From Candidatus Methanoplasma termitum (GTDB lineage: Archaea > Thermoplasmatota > Thermoplasmata > Methanomassiliicoccales > Methanomethylophilaceae): a stretch of 64,000 nucleotides of DNA. This document shows, piece by piece, positions 45,584 to 55,584 of this stretch (position 1 is its first letter; every line of letters begins with the position of its first letter). Under the pieces are notes generated by a model, which saw only the letters and a list, made by a program, of their open reading frames with translations, was not told where the DNA came from and did not search any database. Location: contig NZ_CP010070.1 in assembly GCF_000800805.1 (NCBI RefSeq), positions 434,001 through 498,000 of the forward strand, read 5' to 3'. Both the position numbers and the translations under genes were made by a program.

Positions 45584-46063
45584 TCAATAACAATATTCCA
45601 TCTTATAATCATCCAGGAAGAAACCGTTGCCGATATCCTCAATGATATCTTCTGTGATGACGAACCCTTTTCTTTTGTAGAATTCGATGGATGGCTTATT
45701 GTCCTTGTTGGCGCGCAGATATACCTTTTCCTTTTTCATCATCTTTCCAAGACCCAGAATGTCATCTATCGCTTTTGAACCGAGCCCTTTACCGCGGAAA
45801 TCCTTTGAAAGGTACAATTTGCTCATGAAAAGGGATTTGTCTTCCGGGACTACGCAGAAATATCCTGCTTTATCGTTCCCATCCATTATGTAAGAATAAA
45901 GATACCCATCTTCTATCTGCTGTTTTATCGCGCTCTCGGACTGGACCATCTTTACTATATACTCTATCATTTCGCTGTCAAGGAATCCGGTGTAGTAGTC
46001 CATCCAGATATCCGCCGCCATATCGGCCAGTTCCTTCGCTTCCTCAACGCCGCAGAATCTCAT
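45584..46063 (-). CDS. GNAT family N-acetyltransferase
   Basis: A 159-residue GNAT fold. LYLSKDFRGKGLGSKAID holds the acetyl-CoA pyrophosphate loop (R-G-K-G-L-G), and NKPSIEFYKRKGF is the usual C-terminal motif. Acceptor substrate unknown. It follows the pyridoxal kinase stop by three bases. Confidence 0.85.
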   Translation of the reverse strand: MRFCGVEEAKELADMAADIWMDYYTGFLDSEMIEYIVKMVQSESAIKQQIEDGYLYSYIMDGNDKAGYFCVVPEDKSLFMSKLYLSKDFRGKGLGSKAIDDILGLGKMMKKEKVYLRANKDNKPSIEFYKRKGFVITEDIIEDIGNGFFLDDYKMEYCY

Positions 46064-46066
46064 TTC

Positions 46067-46915
46067 TTATCCTTCTTCGATCTTTTTGATCAGTTTGCCA
46101 AGTCCTTCTTCGAAGTTCACTCCGAACCTGATATCCGTGCCGGCCTCCCTGGTCCTTTTTATGCTTTCGGCAGTGAATTCTACGGCTAAAGCATTTGCTT
46201 TCTTAATATCCAGACCCTTCATGAGAGCGGAGACTATCACCGAGCCGAAGACATCACCGGTCCCGTGGTAGTAGCCGGGTATAAGGTCGTAAAAAGAGTA
46301 TGATATCTCGTTCTTTTCGGTATCGTAGGCCGCCGCACCTAAGCGTTTATTATCGAAGAACACGCCGGTGAGAACGATCTTCTTCGAACCGATCCTCCCC
46401 AGCTTTCTCAGCAATCCCTCGATATAATCCTTTGAATATGGACCCCTGATGTATTTTTCACCGAGAAGCAATGCGGCCTCTGTTATGTTCGGGATTATAA
46501 CATCCGCCGTCTCGCATAATCTCCTCATTCCCTTTGGGAAATCTTTGTTGAAGATGGGGTAGAGCTCTCCGTTATCCGCCATTACGGGGTCGACTATGAT
46601 CATGGTGTCCGCGTCTTTCAATTCGGTGAATATCTTTGAAACAATATCGATCTGTTCAAAGGATCCGAGGAATCCCGTATATATGGAGTCGAAACGAACA
46701 TCAAGGGTCTTCCAATGGTCGAGTATGGGTATGAGATCCTCGGTGAGATCCCGGTAGGTGTATCCGGTGAACCCTCCGGTATGCGTGGACAGGACCGCCG
46801 TCGGCATCACCGTGCATTCCACTCCTGTCGAAGATATTATAGGAAGCGCAACGGTGAGCGAGCATTTGCCGAAGCATGATATATCATGTACGGCGAGGAC
46901 CCTTTTTTGGACCAT
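46067..46915 (-). CDS. pdxY: pyridoxal/pyridoxamine kinase (PdxY/PdxK-like)
   Basis: A 282-residue ribokinase-superfamily enzyme close to PdxY. VDPVMADNGELY binds substrate and Mg2+, and YYHGTGDVFGSVI holds the anion hole and catalytic Asp. It phosphorylates pyridoxal-type vitamers with ATP to make PLP. ThiD-like activity is an alternative, but the VLSTHTGGFTGYT segment is typical of pyridoxal kinases. It heads the operon; TTATAAA sits about 30 bases before the ATG, so it may be leaderless. Confidence 0.85.
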   Translation of the reverse strand: MVQKRVLAVHDISCFGKCSLTVALPIISSTGVECTVMPTAVLSTHTGGFTGYTYRDLTEDLIPILDHWKTLDVRFDSIYTGFLGSFEQIDIVSKIFTELKDADTMIIVDPVMADNGELYPIFNKDFPKGMRRLCETADVIIPNITEAALLLGEKYIRGPYSKDYIEGLLRKLGRIGSKKIVLTGVFFDNKRLGAAAYDTEKNEISYSFYDLIPGYYHGTGDVFGSVIVSALMKGLDIKKANALAVEFTAESIKRTREAGTDIRFGVNFEEGLGKLIKKIEEG

Positions 46916-47409
<494 letters not shown>

Positions 47410-50169
47410 ATGAGAAAAAATACGATTGCAATTGCTGCATTTGTCGTGGTCATGGTGATGGTGCTGACAGCACTTGTACCACTGAGCCATTCAACGACAT
47501 CCGAGGCGGCGCCTGTCGGAAGTGGCCCGACAGGTGGCAATTTTGACCCAAATGCTCAGTATTGGATATCTGATCAGTGGGTCCTTGGGAAAGGCGAAGT
47601 CGTCGTCAACACCTGGTTCACAGACGGTGGATTCTGGGGCGACATGAAAGGAATAGGAGGAAGCAACTCAGTTCTTGATATTACGGTCAGGGACTCTTTG
47701 GATCCGAACAATTACAGCGCATACACAGCGTTCTGTGCCCATTACGGCTCGAAATCCTTCGGACAGGACGACAGCTATCAGGCAGGCGCTCTTGATCCGG
47801 TGCTGAAGGCGAACATCCTTTCGGCACTTAACTACATCTACGACAAATACGGAAGCATCGATTCGTGGCAAGTTGACAATCAGATCGGATGGAACGGTCA
47901 GCTTGGGCAGCCTTACGACAGGCCGATAACGGTAGAGGGCACAACCAATGTCCTTTCTCAGATCGCAATATGGATGCTGATGGATGACAATATCGATGTG
48001 ATTAAGGCTATGTATGCTAACCCCGGCGGCCCGGATTACAGCCCCTGTTTTGGTGTCTTTGACGATGCCGTAGCAGAGATACTTGCCGCTGTTGCGGCCG
48101 GCTACACCGGAAGCGGAGCAATAACAGACCTCGTTTACCTGGTCGGCCCCAATTTCCCGGACGACACGGTCTCGCACCAGCCTCAGATCGTCCCGATCTT
48201 CGGCCCGACAAACTATGTTGAGCCGACCTTCGGCAGCCTTACGATCGCCAAGGATCTTGGCAACAAGGCCAGCTACCCCGGCTCGATAACAGGCGGTTAT
48301 CCGACCGAAGCGAAGCCAACGGTCGCAAAGAACGGTAAGGAGACATGGGACCACACAATATACGCACATGACCTGGCTACAAAACTCGGTGAGGGTGGCG
48401 TTAACTGGTTCCAGTGGAACGGCGGTGCCGCCGACAACAAAACGGCCGGCATGACGTTCGCCAACGCAGGCGACAGTTATAACTTTGCACTTGTGCAGGG
48501 AGACAAACTCACTCAAGTCGGCAACTATACTATAACATACAACGGCGGGACAAGCTTCACAGTGACCTTCAACGACCAAATGTCGACGAACAGCGCACAC
48601 CTGTCCATTTCGAACACTATCCTGGCCGCTAAGAACACCAACGACAAGAACTACAACAAGAACAACATCTGGACGACAGCACCCGGTCAGCAGCAGATCG
48701 CCTTCAGCGGAAACTCGTTCACATTCAATGCAACGTGGCTGAACCTGAAGAATCCGGTTTTCGTATACATACACCTTGACGGTCTCAGCGGATACGAGAA
48801 CACCTTTGGTGCTCCGATCGGAGCGGCATTTGACTTCAAAGTGACCGGCCCGAGCTTCCCGAACGGCGAATTAGTCAGCGTTACGGCCAACAGCTCAGTA
48901 ACGCTCACTGACCTCATCCCCGGCGAATACACTGTAAAAGAGATTGCCAGCGGATGGACCGCAACCTATTACGTGGACGGAGGAAGCGCAGTAACAACAC
49001 CTTCCGTCAAGGTAACGGTCGTCGGCGAGAACAACACGGTCGTCAGAGCGGTGAACATACCTGGCGAGAATAAGGTACAGGGAGAGTTCTCATTCCAGAA
49101 AATGGTCGAGAACATCGACGGCACTTCTTCTGCCGGAGCGGACTTCACCTTTGCAGCCTATGACTCAGACGGTAACTTCATTGCCAACGCAACATCGAAT
49201 GCGAACGGTATCGTAACATTCGGACCTTCCGAAGACATCATACCCGGCGAGATATACTACGTCTCTGAGGTGACCCAGAGTTCCAGATATGTATCCACCG
49301 CAGGAGAATCCTTTGAGATCGTAGCGGTCGAGGAAGGCACGGTAATTGCGCAGCAGAACATGTTTGTCTTCACCAACTACCTCGCACCCGGCGCACTCAA
49401 GGTGACCGCCGATGTGCAGGAGAACTACTACAAGTGGTACTACAAGCCAGTGTACAAGACCGCCGGTCCCGATACATTGGTAAGCTGGGCCGTTAACCGT
49501 GCCGATCTGCCCGATGGCTTCACAGGAGCCGTTGTCAACAACGGATTCACCTATCTGAAGATAGATGTGGGGACACTGAGGGCCCTCGGAGACGCTGGTG
49601 CAAACATAGGTATCGCTAAGTCTGACCCATCGAACACAAGCATCGGCTACACATACAATGTGAAGATAGTCGGAGATAAGATCGTCGTCACATGCAGCAG
49701 CAGCCTATTCGGGTCGGGAGAAGGGTTTGGCATCAAGGTGTCCGATACACCATGGACCGACAACCCCAACGACAGTTCGCTGAAGCATTTCAGAGTCGAA
49801 GTGCAGTCATGCGATCTGCCTGCAGGCGACACTGTCTACTTGTTCTTCCATGTGGATAAGGGCGAATGGACCCTCTTGCCGCTTGTACAAACAGGTTGGG
49901 CATTGGACCATAAGGAAGGACCGCTGGCAAGAGAGTACGCGGGAGATGTCACCATGACCGTCACGAATGCGGCGGGCGATGAGGTCTACAGCGGCGCTCT
50001 CGGTCTGGTCGATAACCTTAAGGCAGGCGAGTACACAGTGTCTGTTACAGCCGGAGGCGAGGTCATCGGCACAGAAACAGTGACCGTAGAACCCGGCGAA
50101 ACGACCAACGTCGATTTCGGCACACTGGTCCTGACAGCTCTCGGTTCGACTGAAATAGTCTACCTCTGA
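47410..50169 (+). CDS. thioester-domain surface adhesin with SpaA/Cna-B-like domains
   Basis: A 919-residue exported protein. Signal peptide 1-33 (AAFVVVMVMVLTALVPLS). At 85-190 is a region like Gram-positive thioester (TQXA) domains: Cys109 in YTAFCAHYG and Gln184 in LSQIAIWML match the Cys and TQXAXW Gln that form an internal thioester. Several prealbumin-like SpaA/Cna-B domains follow. The one near 557-655 has Lys in FSFQKMVE, Glu in YYVSEVTQ and Asn in VFTNYL, the usual isopeptide triad. The C-terminus ends on a beta strand (LTALGSTEIVYL) with no LPXTG or membrane helix, so anchoring is unclear. Likely role: covalent binding to host or biofilm surfaces. The ATG at 47410 follows GGGAGG. 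Confidence 0.75.
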   Translation: MRKNTIAIAAFVVVMVMVLTALVPLSHSTTSEAAPVGSGPTGGNFDPNAQYWISDQWVLGKGEVVVNTWFTDGGFWGDMKGIGGSNSVLDITVRDSLDPNNYSAYTAFCAHYGSKSFGQDDSYQAGALDPVLKANILSALNYIYDKYGSIDSWQVDNQIGWNGQLGQPYDRPITVEGTTNVLSQIAIWMLMDDNIDVIKAMYANPGGPDYSPCFGVFDDAVAEILAAVAAGYTGSGAITDLVYLVGPNFPDDTVSHQPQIVPIFGPTNYVEPTFGSLTIAKDLGNKASYPGSITGGYPTEAKPTVAKNGKETWDHTIYAHDLATKLGEGGVNWFQWNGGAADNKTAGMTFANAGDSYNFALVQGDKLTQVGNYTITYNGGTSFTVTFNDQMSTNSAHLSISNTILAAKNTNDKNYNKNNIWTTAPGQQQIAFSGNSFTFNATWLNLKNPVFVYIHLDGLSGYENTFGAPIGAAFDFKVTGPSFPNGELVSVTANSSVTLTDLIPGEYTVKEIASGWTATYYVDGGSAVTTPSVKVTVVGENNTVVRAVNIPGENKVQGEFSFQKMVENIDGTSSAGADFTFAAYDSDGNFIANATSNANGIVTFGPSEDIIPGEIYYVSEVTQSSRYVSTAGESFEIVAVEEGTVIAQQNMFVFTNYLAPGALKVTADVQENYYKWYYKPVYKTAGPDTLVSWAVNRADLPDGFTGAVVNNGFTYLKIDVGTLRALGDAGANIGIAKSDPSNTSIGYTYNVKIVGDKIVVTCSSSLFGSGEGFGIKVSDTPWTDNPNDSSLKHFRVEVQSCDLPAGDTVYLFFHVDKGEWTLLPLVQTGWALDHKEGPLAREYAGDVTMTVTNAAGDEVYSGALGLVDNLKAGEYTVSVTAGGEVIGTETVTVEPGETTNVDFGTLVLTALGSTEIVYL

Positions 50170-50333
50170 TAAAAAACCTTAATCACAAACAGCACACACT
50201 CTGGGTGCGAAAGCACTCAGGGCGTGTCATTATTTTTTCTATCATTTTGCCATCATCTTTATCAAATCAAAAGAGCTACATAATTTCCTGTCACTATAGC
50301 TGAAGAGAATAAAATTCGCAACAGAGGATCATC

Positions 50334-50978
50334 ATGAAAAGAGAGTTCCGCGAGAGAAATGAGATACTGGAGTTCAATAAGAAATTTCCGGATCAGAACA
50401 AAACAACTCCTTTTGAAAAATTATATGTTAATTTGAGAATAAGAACGGCACCGTTCTTTTACAGAAGATACAAAGCCGGGACAGATAAATGGCTTGTGAA
50501 GCAAGAGAAGCTGAGTCATTTGGCTTCCGCGGGGCTGGGCCCGAAGCTCAGAGCGATCTTTTACGAAGAGACCCTTACGAACTGCGGGAAGAACATGTAC
50601 ATCCACTCGGGAGTAACATTCTACTTCCCATACAACATCTCCATCGGGGACAATGTCTACATGAACAGGAACGTCTTCATTACGGCCAGGGACAGGGTGG
50701 AGATAGGGGACAATGTATTGATAGGGCCCAATGTGATGATAAACACCGGCAACCATGTATACACAGACCCGAAGACCCCGATATACCTGCAGGGTCATGT
50801 CTCAGAGGAGATCGTCATCGAGGACGACGTGTGGATCGCCGCAAATGTGGCCGTACTCAAAGGCGTAAGGATAGGAAAGGGATCAGTTGTCGGCGCAGGC
50901 AGCGTTGTGGTGAAGGATGTCCCGCCGTACAGCGTTGTCGTAGGGGTACCGGCAAAAAAGATCAAAGAAAGAGCTTAA
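50334..50978 (+). CDS. hexapeptide-repeat O-acetyltransferase (maltose/galactoside acetyltransferase type)
   Basis: A 214-residue left-handed beta-helix acyltransferase. Hexapeptide repeats are clear (ISIGDNVYMNRN, VEIGDNVLIGPNV, IVIEDDVWIAANV, VRIGKGSVVGAGS), His is in NTGNHVYTD, and it ends with the usual YSVVVGVPAKKIK. It acetylates a sugar or related alcohol with acetyl-CoA. The N-terminal 60 residues are longer and more basic than in LacA/Maa. Its place behind the surface adhesin may hint at glycan modification, but that is speculation. Confidence 0.87.
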   Translation: MKREFRERNEILEFNKKFPDQNKTTPFEKLYVNLRIRTAPFFYRRYKAGTDKWLVKQEKLSHLASAGLGPKLRAIFYEETLTNCGKNMYIHSGVTFYFPYNISIGDNVYMNRNVFITARDRVEIGDNVLIGPNVMINTGNHVYTDPKTPIYLQGHVSEEIVIEDDVWIAANVAVLKGVRIGKGSVVGAGSVVVKDVPPYSVVVGVPAKKIKERA

Positions 50979-51090
50979 TCGAATGATAACGAATGTGTTG
51001 CCAAAGATCCAACAGTATGATTTTTACTGAAAACACATCCAAAATCCAGTTCATTGCTCAAATTTAAATCAAAAGATAACATAGCATAAG

Positions 51091-52008
51091 ATGATGCCAT
51101 CATTCGACGAACATCTCGAGGCTGTTTTGCGCGACTGCAACGACAGGATCAATCAGCTTGAGGAATCCGGTTTTTCTGACGAAGAGATGCTGGACGCCCT
51201 GATCAACAGAGGCAGCGCCCTTTCGATGATGGAATATTACACTTCCGCACTCGCCGACTACAACGATGCCGTAGATCTGATAATTCAGATGGAAAAGAAC
51301 GGGAAACCGGTCGACCCCGGAAGCTTTGTTCGTGTTTTTGTCTCAAGGGGGGAGCTGAACGCAGACCCGAGCCAAATGGCAGAGGATTACGCCGTCGCTT
51401 CGACCCGTCTTGCAGAGATCAAAGATGATACAAAATACTACGATCGAAAAAAGATGATCCGCATGTGCATGGACTGCTGCGAAGATCTCGTCGACAACGG
51501 GCTCTCGGGCGGAACGGCGCCGTACATTGATAGACTGTATGAGATGCTGGTCGGCAGGGACGACAATTGGTCAAAGAACCGATACCTCGAGTTAATGAAT
51601 CTCAGTGCCCAGTCGATGTTCGATCTCGGCATGGAGGACGAGGCGATGGAATACCTCTCCGAAGCTATCGCCACCGGATACACCCTATTCCAAAAGAATT
51701 TGCTGGATGATTATATGTCCCTTGTTTTTGCGCTTGTAGTAAGAGGGGATATCGAACAGAGGAAAGGCCTTTTGGAACAATATTTCATAGACAGGAAAGC
51801 GGCGATATCCCTGCTGGAAGAACTTCTTTCCATGAACAAGCTCGATGATATCTCAGTATTGGTAAGGATGCATCAGGACATCGCAAGCTCGTACATGACC
51901 GTGAACATGGTCAAAGAGGCCGAAGAGCATCTTATGAGAGAAGTGATTCTGAACATGGACGGGGCGGAAGAATACATCCGCGAGTATGTGAACAGAGACA
52001 AAAAGTGA
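51091..52008 (+). CDS. TPR-like helical repeat protein
   Basis: A 305-residue soluble protein of antiparallel helices; LINRGSALSMMEYYTSALADYNDAV fragments (residues about 37-61) fit a TPR, and a second is near MFDLGMEDEAMEYLSEAI. No enzyme motif. AATTTAAATC about 28 bases upstream suggests a leaderless transcript. Function unknown. Confidence 0.75.
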   Translation: MMPSFDEHLEAVLRDCNDRINQLEESGFSDEEMLDALINRGSALSMMEYYTSALADYNDAVDLIIQMEKNGKPVDPGSFVRVFVSRGELNADPSQMAEDYAVASTRLAEIKDDTKYYDRKKMIRMCMDCCEDLVDNGLSGGTAPYIDRLYEMLVGRDDNWSKNRYLELMNLSAQSMFDLGMEDEAMEYLSEAIATGYTLFQKNLLDDYMSLVFALVVRGDIEQRKGLLEQYFIDRKAAISLLEELLSMNKLDDISVLVRMHQDIASSYMTVNMVKEAEEHLMREVILNMDGAEEYIREYVNRDKK

Positions 52009-52193
52009 TGTTCTCGGTACTTTCGGGTACTTTCGGACACCCCCCGATTTTGCTTATATACCTAAAAAACACTATTCTAATTAAGTGAAAAGGGACCGGA
52101 TTTTGTCATCAAAATCACAGTTGAAACCGACTTTACTGTGGTGTATTTTTCACAACGAGCAAAACTCGACTGAAGGAGCAGTGGTGATGAAAA

Positions 52194-52355
52194 ATGAACA
52201 AACCGAGTGAAAAAGTAAAGTTGTTCGAGAACATAGAAGTCCGTGCAACATGGGATGAGGAAAAAGAGAAGTGGCGGTTCTCGACCATAGATATTATTGG
52301 GAGTGGGGAAGGTTGTGAAGTGGTTAGCAATACTAACCAGTTGAAAATTGGTTAA
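52194..52355 (+). pseudogene. truncated BRO/KilA-type phage antirepressor-like fragment
   Basis: A 53-codon ORF whose first 34 residues (KLFENIEVRATWDEEKEKW then RFSTIDIIG) match the start of the widespread BRO-N-like family, where a helix-turn-helix region should follow. Here the similarity ends and the frame stops after VVSNTNQLKIG. It is a remnant of a mobile or viral gene, directly before the helicase gene. Confidence 0.55.
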
Positions 52356-52367
52356 GAGGTGGATCAA

Positions 52368-54416
52368 ATGGAGCAACAATTCTGTCCAAATTGCAGTTCG
52401 ATAATTTTTCCGAACCAGAAAAAATGCGGTTCGTGCGGGCGTGCAGTGGACAGATCCTCCGGCATCGGCTTGGACAGTTTCCTTAACAGATCCCAGCCGG
52501 AGAAGAAAATGGTGAAGGAAGAGAACCCCGAAGCGCCGTACCTCCCGTATGAGCCGAGGCCGATGCAGCTTGAGATCATCACCGACGTAAGGCGTGCGAT
52601 CGACGAAGGAAGGCACATCGTGATGGAATCGGGCACAGGCACCGGAAAGACCATCGTCTCTCTCGCGGCGGGCTTGGAACACGCCATGCGAACGGGAAAA
52701 AAGATAGTCTACCTCACAAGAACGATATCTCAATCCGACCAGGTGATGAAAGAGCTGAGAGCCATCTCCACAATAAAACAGGTCTCAGGAATAACGATAA
52801 CCGGAAGGAACAAATCCTGCCCTCTCTTTGCAAAAGAGGGTTTGGACGATCTTCCTCCCAATGTGCTTTCGCTGATGTGCGACGACAAGAAAAAAAAGAG
52901 CATGAACGACAACGCAGGCGGCTGCAGGTTCTTCGACAGGACAAAGGCGGAGATCAACAATGTCATGAGCTACTGTCTCAAAGAATTCCCCACCTCCGCC
53001 GAACTCGATACCTACTGCGAGAAAGCGGGCGTCTGCCCGTATGAGATGAAGAAGATGCTGATGAAGGAGATGGACGTCGTCGTTGCGCCATATATCCACA
53101 TATTGTCGGAAGACATCAGAACGAACTTCATCGCAAATCTTGGGGGAGAGGATGTTCCGCTTTTACTTATTGTGGATGAGGCGCACAATCTGATCGATGC
53201 GGCGAGGGATCAGGAGAGCTTTTCCATCACCATGAGGATGATAGAGGCGGCGATGGACGAATGCACTGTAACAAAGACGGGAGAAACGCTTAATAGCATT
53301 AAGATAGAGGACGTTATCAAATTCCTGAAGGCTGCGATAAAACAACTTGCGACCCAAAACATATCTCTCGGGGTAAAAGAATTCAGACTCGGAAAGGATG
53401 CCCTTGAGAGCCTGATCATGAAACGCTTCAACGTAACGAGGAACGAGTTGAACGTTCTCATCGAAGATATGATCGGCGTCGGCGACAAACGAATGGACAC
53501 TCTATCTGAAAAAGGGGATTTCTCCATCTCCGAGATATACACACTCGGCGTAGCTTTGAGGGACTGGGTCATGTCAGATAACGACAGATATGTCAGGTCA
53601 GTGAAAACATCCGAGAACGGGGAATACCTGTTCGCCGCATGCATAGATCCGTCCGACATAGTGAAGTTCATGCAGGAGCAGCAAGGCGCTGTGCACATGT
53701 CCGGAACGTTGCAACCTCTCGAACAATATTACAAAGTAATGGGATTACCCAGAACGGCGATCGCCAGGACGTACCCTTCCCCCTTCCCAAAGGAGAATCG
53801 TTCGGTAATATATGTGGACGATGTGACCACCAAGTACGACAAAAGGGATCCCGTGATGATGTCACGTATCGAGAACAGGATAATCGATCTGTGCAATGCG
53901 GTCGAGAAGAACACACTGGTCTTCTTCCCCTCGTATAAAATGATGAAGGATATGCGCGCAAGTCTTGAACTTAAGATCAAAAAACCTATGTTCTGGGAGG
54001 AATCCGGACAGCAGAAAAGAACGATGAACGCTCTGAATGCGTTCAGAAGAGGCTCAAACGGCGTATTCTTCAGCGTAATGGGGGGTTCAGTGGCGGAAGG
54101 TATCGACTTCCCGGGCGAAGAGTTGTGTTTCACCATCATCGTGGGTATTCCGTACCCGCCGCCATCGCTTGAATTAAAGGCAATGTCAGATATGTTCGAC
54201 GCAAGATATGGGCCGAGGATGGGATGGAGATACACCAGCGAAGTTCCCGCTATAAGAAAGATCAGACAGGCCATAGGCAGGATGATCAGGACCGAAACGG
54301 ACTACGGCATGGCTGTGATACTCGACTCCCGGGTATCGGAGTATCAAAGACAGCTCGAAGCAACATTGTCAAAACACCCGATAAAAGATGCGGTCGACTT
54401 CTTTTCAAAAAGATAA
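52368..54416 (+). CDS. superfamily 2 DNA helicase, DinG/XPD (Rad3) type with N-terminal zinc ribbon
   Basis: A 682-residue helicase. ATG 52368 follows a GAGGTGG Shine-Dalgarno; a GTG three codons earlier is less likely. Cys6, Cys9, Cys20 and Cys23 form a zinc ribbon not usual in XPD. Walker A is SGTGTGKT (88-95) and the DEAH box is LLIVDEAHNLID. Between them Cys151, Cys186, Cys217 and Cys223 (ending CPYE) are candidates for the 4Fe-4S cluster of this family. QAIGRMIR (motif VI) is in the C-terminal part. It unwinds DNA 5' to 3', probably in repair. Confidence 0.88.
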   Translation: MEQQFCPNCSSIIFPNQKKCGSCGRAVDRSSGIGLDSFLNRSQPEKKMVKEENPEAPYLPYEPRPMQLEIITDVRRAIDEGRHIVMESGTGTGKTIVSLAAGLEHAMRTGKKIVYLTRTISQSDQVMKELRAISTIKQVSGITITGRNKSCPLFAKEGLDDLPPNVLSLMCDDKKKKSMNDNAGGCRFFDRTKAEINNVMSYCLKEFPTSAELDTYCEKAGVCPYEMKKMLMKEMDVVVAPYIHILSEDIRTNFIANLGGEDVPLLLIVDEAHNLIDAARDQESFSITMRMIEAAMDECTVTKTGETLNSIKIEDVIKFLKAAIKQLATQNISLGVKEFRLGKDALESLIMKRFNVTRNELNVLIEDMIGVGDKRMDTLSEKGDFSISEIYTLGVALRDWVMSDNDRYVRSVKTSENGEYLFAACIDPSDIVKFMQEQQGAVHMSGTLQPLEQYYKVMGLPRTAIARTYPSPFPKENRSVIYVDDVTTKYDKRDPVMMSRIENRIIDLCNAVEKNTLVFFPSYKMMKDMRASLELKIKKPMFWEESGQQKRTMNALNAFRRGSNGVFFSVMGGSVAEGIDFPGEELCFTIIVGIPYPPPSLELKAMSDMFDARYGPRMGWRYTSEVPAIRKIRQAIGRMIRTETDYGMAVILDSRVSEYQRQLEATLSKHPIKDAVDFFSKR

Positions 54417-54456
54417 ATGCAAAGCATGAAATATCGACCTCAGGTTTAAGTGGAAT

Positions 54457-55392
54457 ATGGCGCTGATCGGCACCCTGTCCAATATGAGGTACTGGATAAT
54501 TCTGGGCGTTGCGATGGCGCTACTGATCGGGCCGATCGGGGACTTCTCTTCGAATCTGCTGATCATCGTCCTGATAATCCAGATGACCTTGTCCATGGAC
54601 GGCCTTACGCTGAATTCAGAAAATATAAAGAAGAACAAAAGGCCGATTCTGTATTCTGTCATCGGGTGCTTCGGCATCTCTGCTGGAGTTACGCTGATAA
54701 TCGGGTCATTCTTCATTTCCGGTCACCAAGATCTGTGGAATGGATGGGTATTGCTTGCGGCAGTTCCCTGCGCAGTATCATGCGTGACGATGTCATTCTA
54801 TCTTAAAGGCAACACGACGATGTGCGTGCTTGCGTTAGCGGTGGTATATTTCTTGGCTCTCGCGCTGACGCCTCTTATAACTCTGGTGATGCTCGGAGAG
54901 GCAGTCAGCGTGCTCAAAATACTCTCATATGTGATATTGTTCGTCGTTGTGCCCATGGCGGCGTCTTTCCCGCTGAAAAAAATAAAGATCGACCGCACGA
55001 CAAGAATGATAACAGTCAATATCATGATGTTCCTGATGGTGTTCTTGGCTCTGGGTGCGAACAGGGATTTTCTGTCATCGGAACCGGTCGTGGTTATTCT
55101 TGTGATCATCGCATGCATAGTACGCGTCTTTGTCGTAGGTTTCCTGATGACCCACATTTTCAAGAAAAAGGGTTCGAACAGAGAGAACGCTCTTGTTTAC
55201 ATCCCGATGTCGGTGTGGAAGAACTCCGGTCTTGCAACGACTTTGTGTTTCGTTCTGTTCGGAAGTGCCGCCGGAGCGGCCCTGCCGTGCGCCATATCTC
55301 TGCTTGTCGAGGTCCTCTGGTTCGCATCGATATCAAGTTATATAGAAAAGATCTGGCCTAGTGATAATCCTATTTCTGCCGTTAACGGTTGA
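54457..55392 (+). CDS. BASS-like membrane transporter, second copy
   Basis: A 311-residue protein with about nine or ten hydrophobic helices. LTLNSENIKK, AAVPCAVSCVTMSF and VWKNSGLATTLCF occupy the places of the conserved BASS motifs, where the last resembles KNKGIAIALCI in the protein at 758. The two are distant paralogues. Substrate unknown. It starts 40 bases after the helicase stop and may be in the same transcript. Confidence 0.6.
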   Translation: MALIGTLSNMRYWIILGVAMALLIGPIGDFSSNLLIIVLIIQMTLSMDGLTLNSENIKKNKRPILYSVIGCFGISAGVTLIIGSFFISGHQDLWNGWVLLAAVPCAVSCVTMSFYLKGNTTMCVLALAVVYFLALALTPLITLVMLGEAVSVLKILSYVILFVVVPMAASFPLKKIKIDRTTRMITVNIMMFLMVFLALGANRDFLSSEPVVVILVIIACIVRVFVVGFLMTHIFKKKGSNRENALVYIPMSVWKNSGLATTLCFVLFGSAAGAALPCAISLLVEVLWFASISSYIEKIWPSDNPISAVNG

Positions 55393-55424
55393 GTTAAATA
55401 TGACCACCATATTGCATGAATTAA

Positions 55425-55512
55425 GCGGAGGTAGCTAAGCCCGGCCCACGGCGCCGGTCTTGAAAACCGGTGGTGTCTCACCCCGGGAGTTCAAATCTCC
55501 CCCTCCGCGCCA
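55425..55512 (+). tRNA. tRNA-Ser (UGA), CCA encoded
   Basis: Acceptor GCGGAGG (55425-55431) pairs with CCTCCGC (55502-55508), then G and CCA (55510-55512). The anticodon arm GCCGGT-CTTGAAA-ACCGGT gives anticodon TGA at 55461-55463. The long variable arm (GGTGTCTCACC) is the class II form of serine tRNAs. T-loop TTCAAAT is present. Confidence 0.95.
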
Positions 55513-55584
55513 CTTTTACCTACCCAGATGTTTGAATTTTCAAATTCAAAATTTTTGTCCGAGCTGTTCCTGCAATAAAGATTA

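Noticed and set aside
47668-48774. Long open frame (368 codons) antisense to the thioester adhesin
   Set aside because: It is a shadow of a strongly coding opposite strand with biased third positions; no start signals or family similarity.
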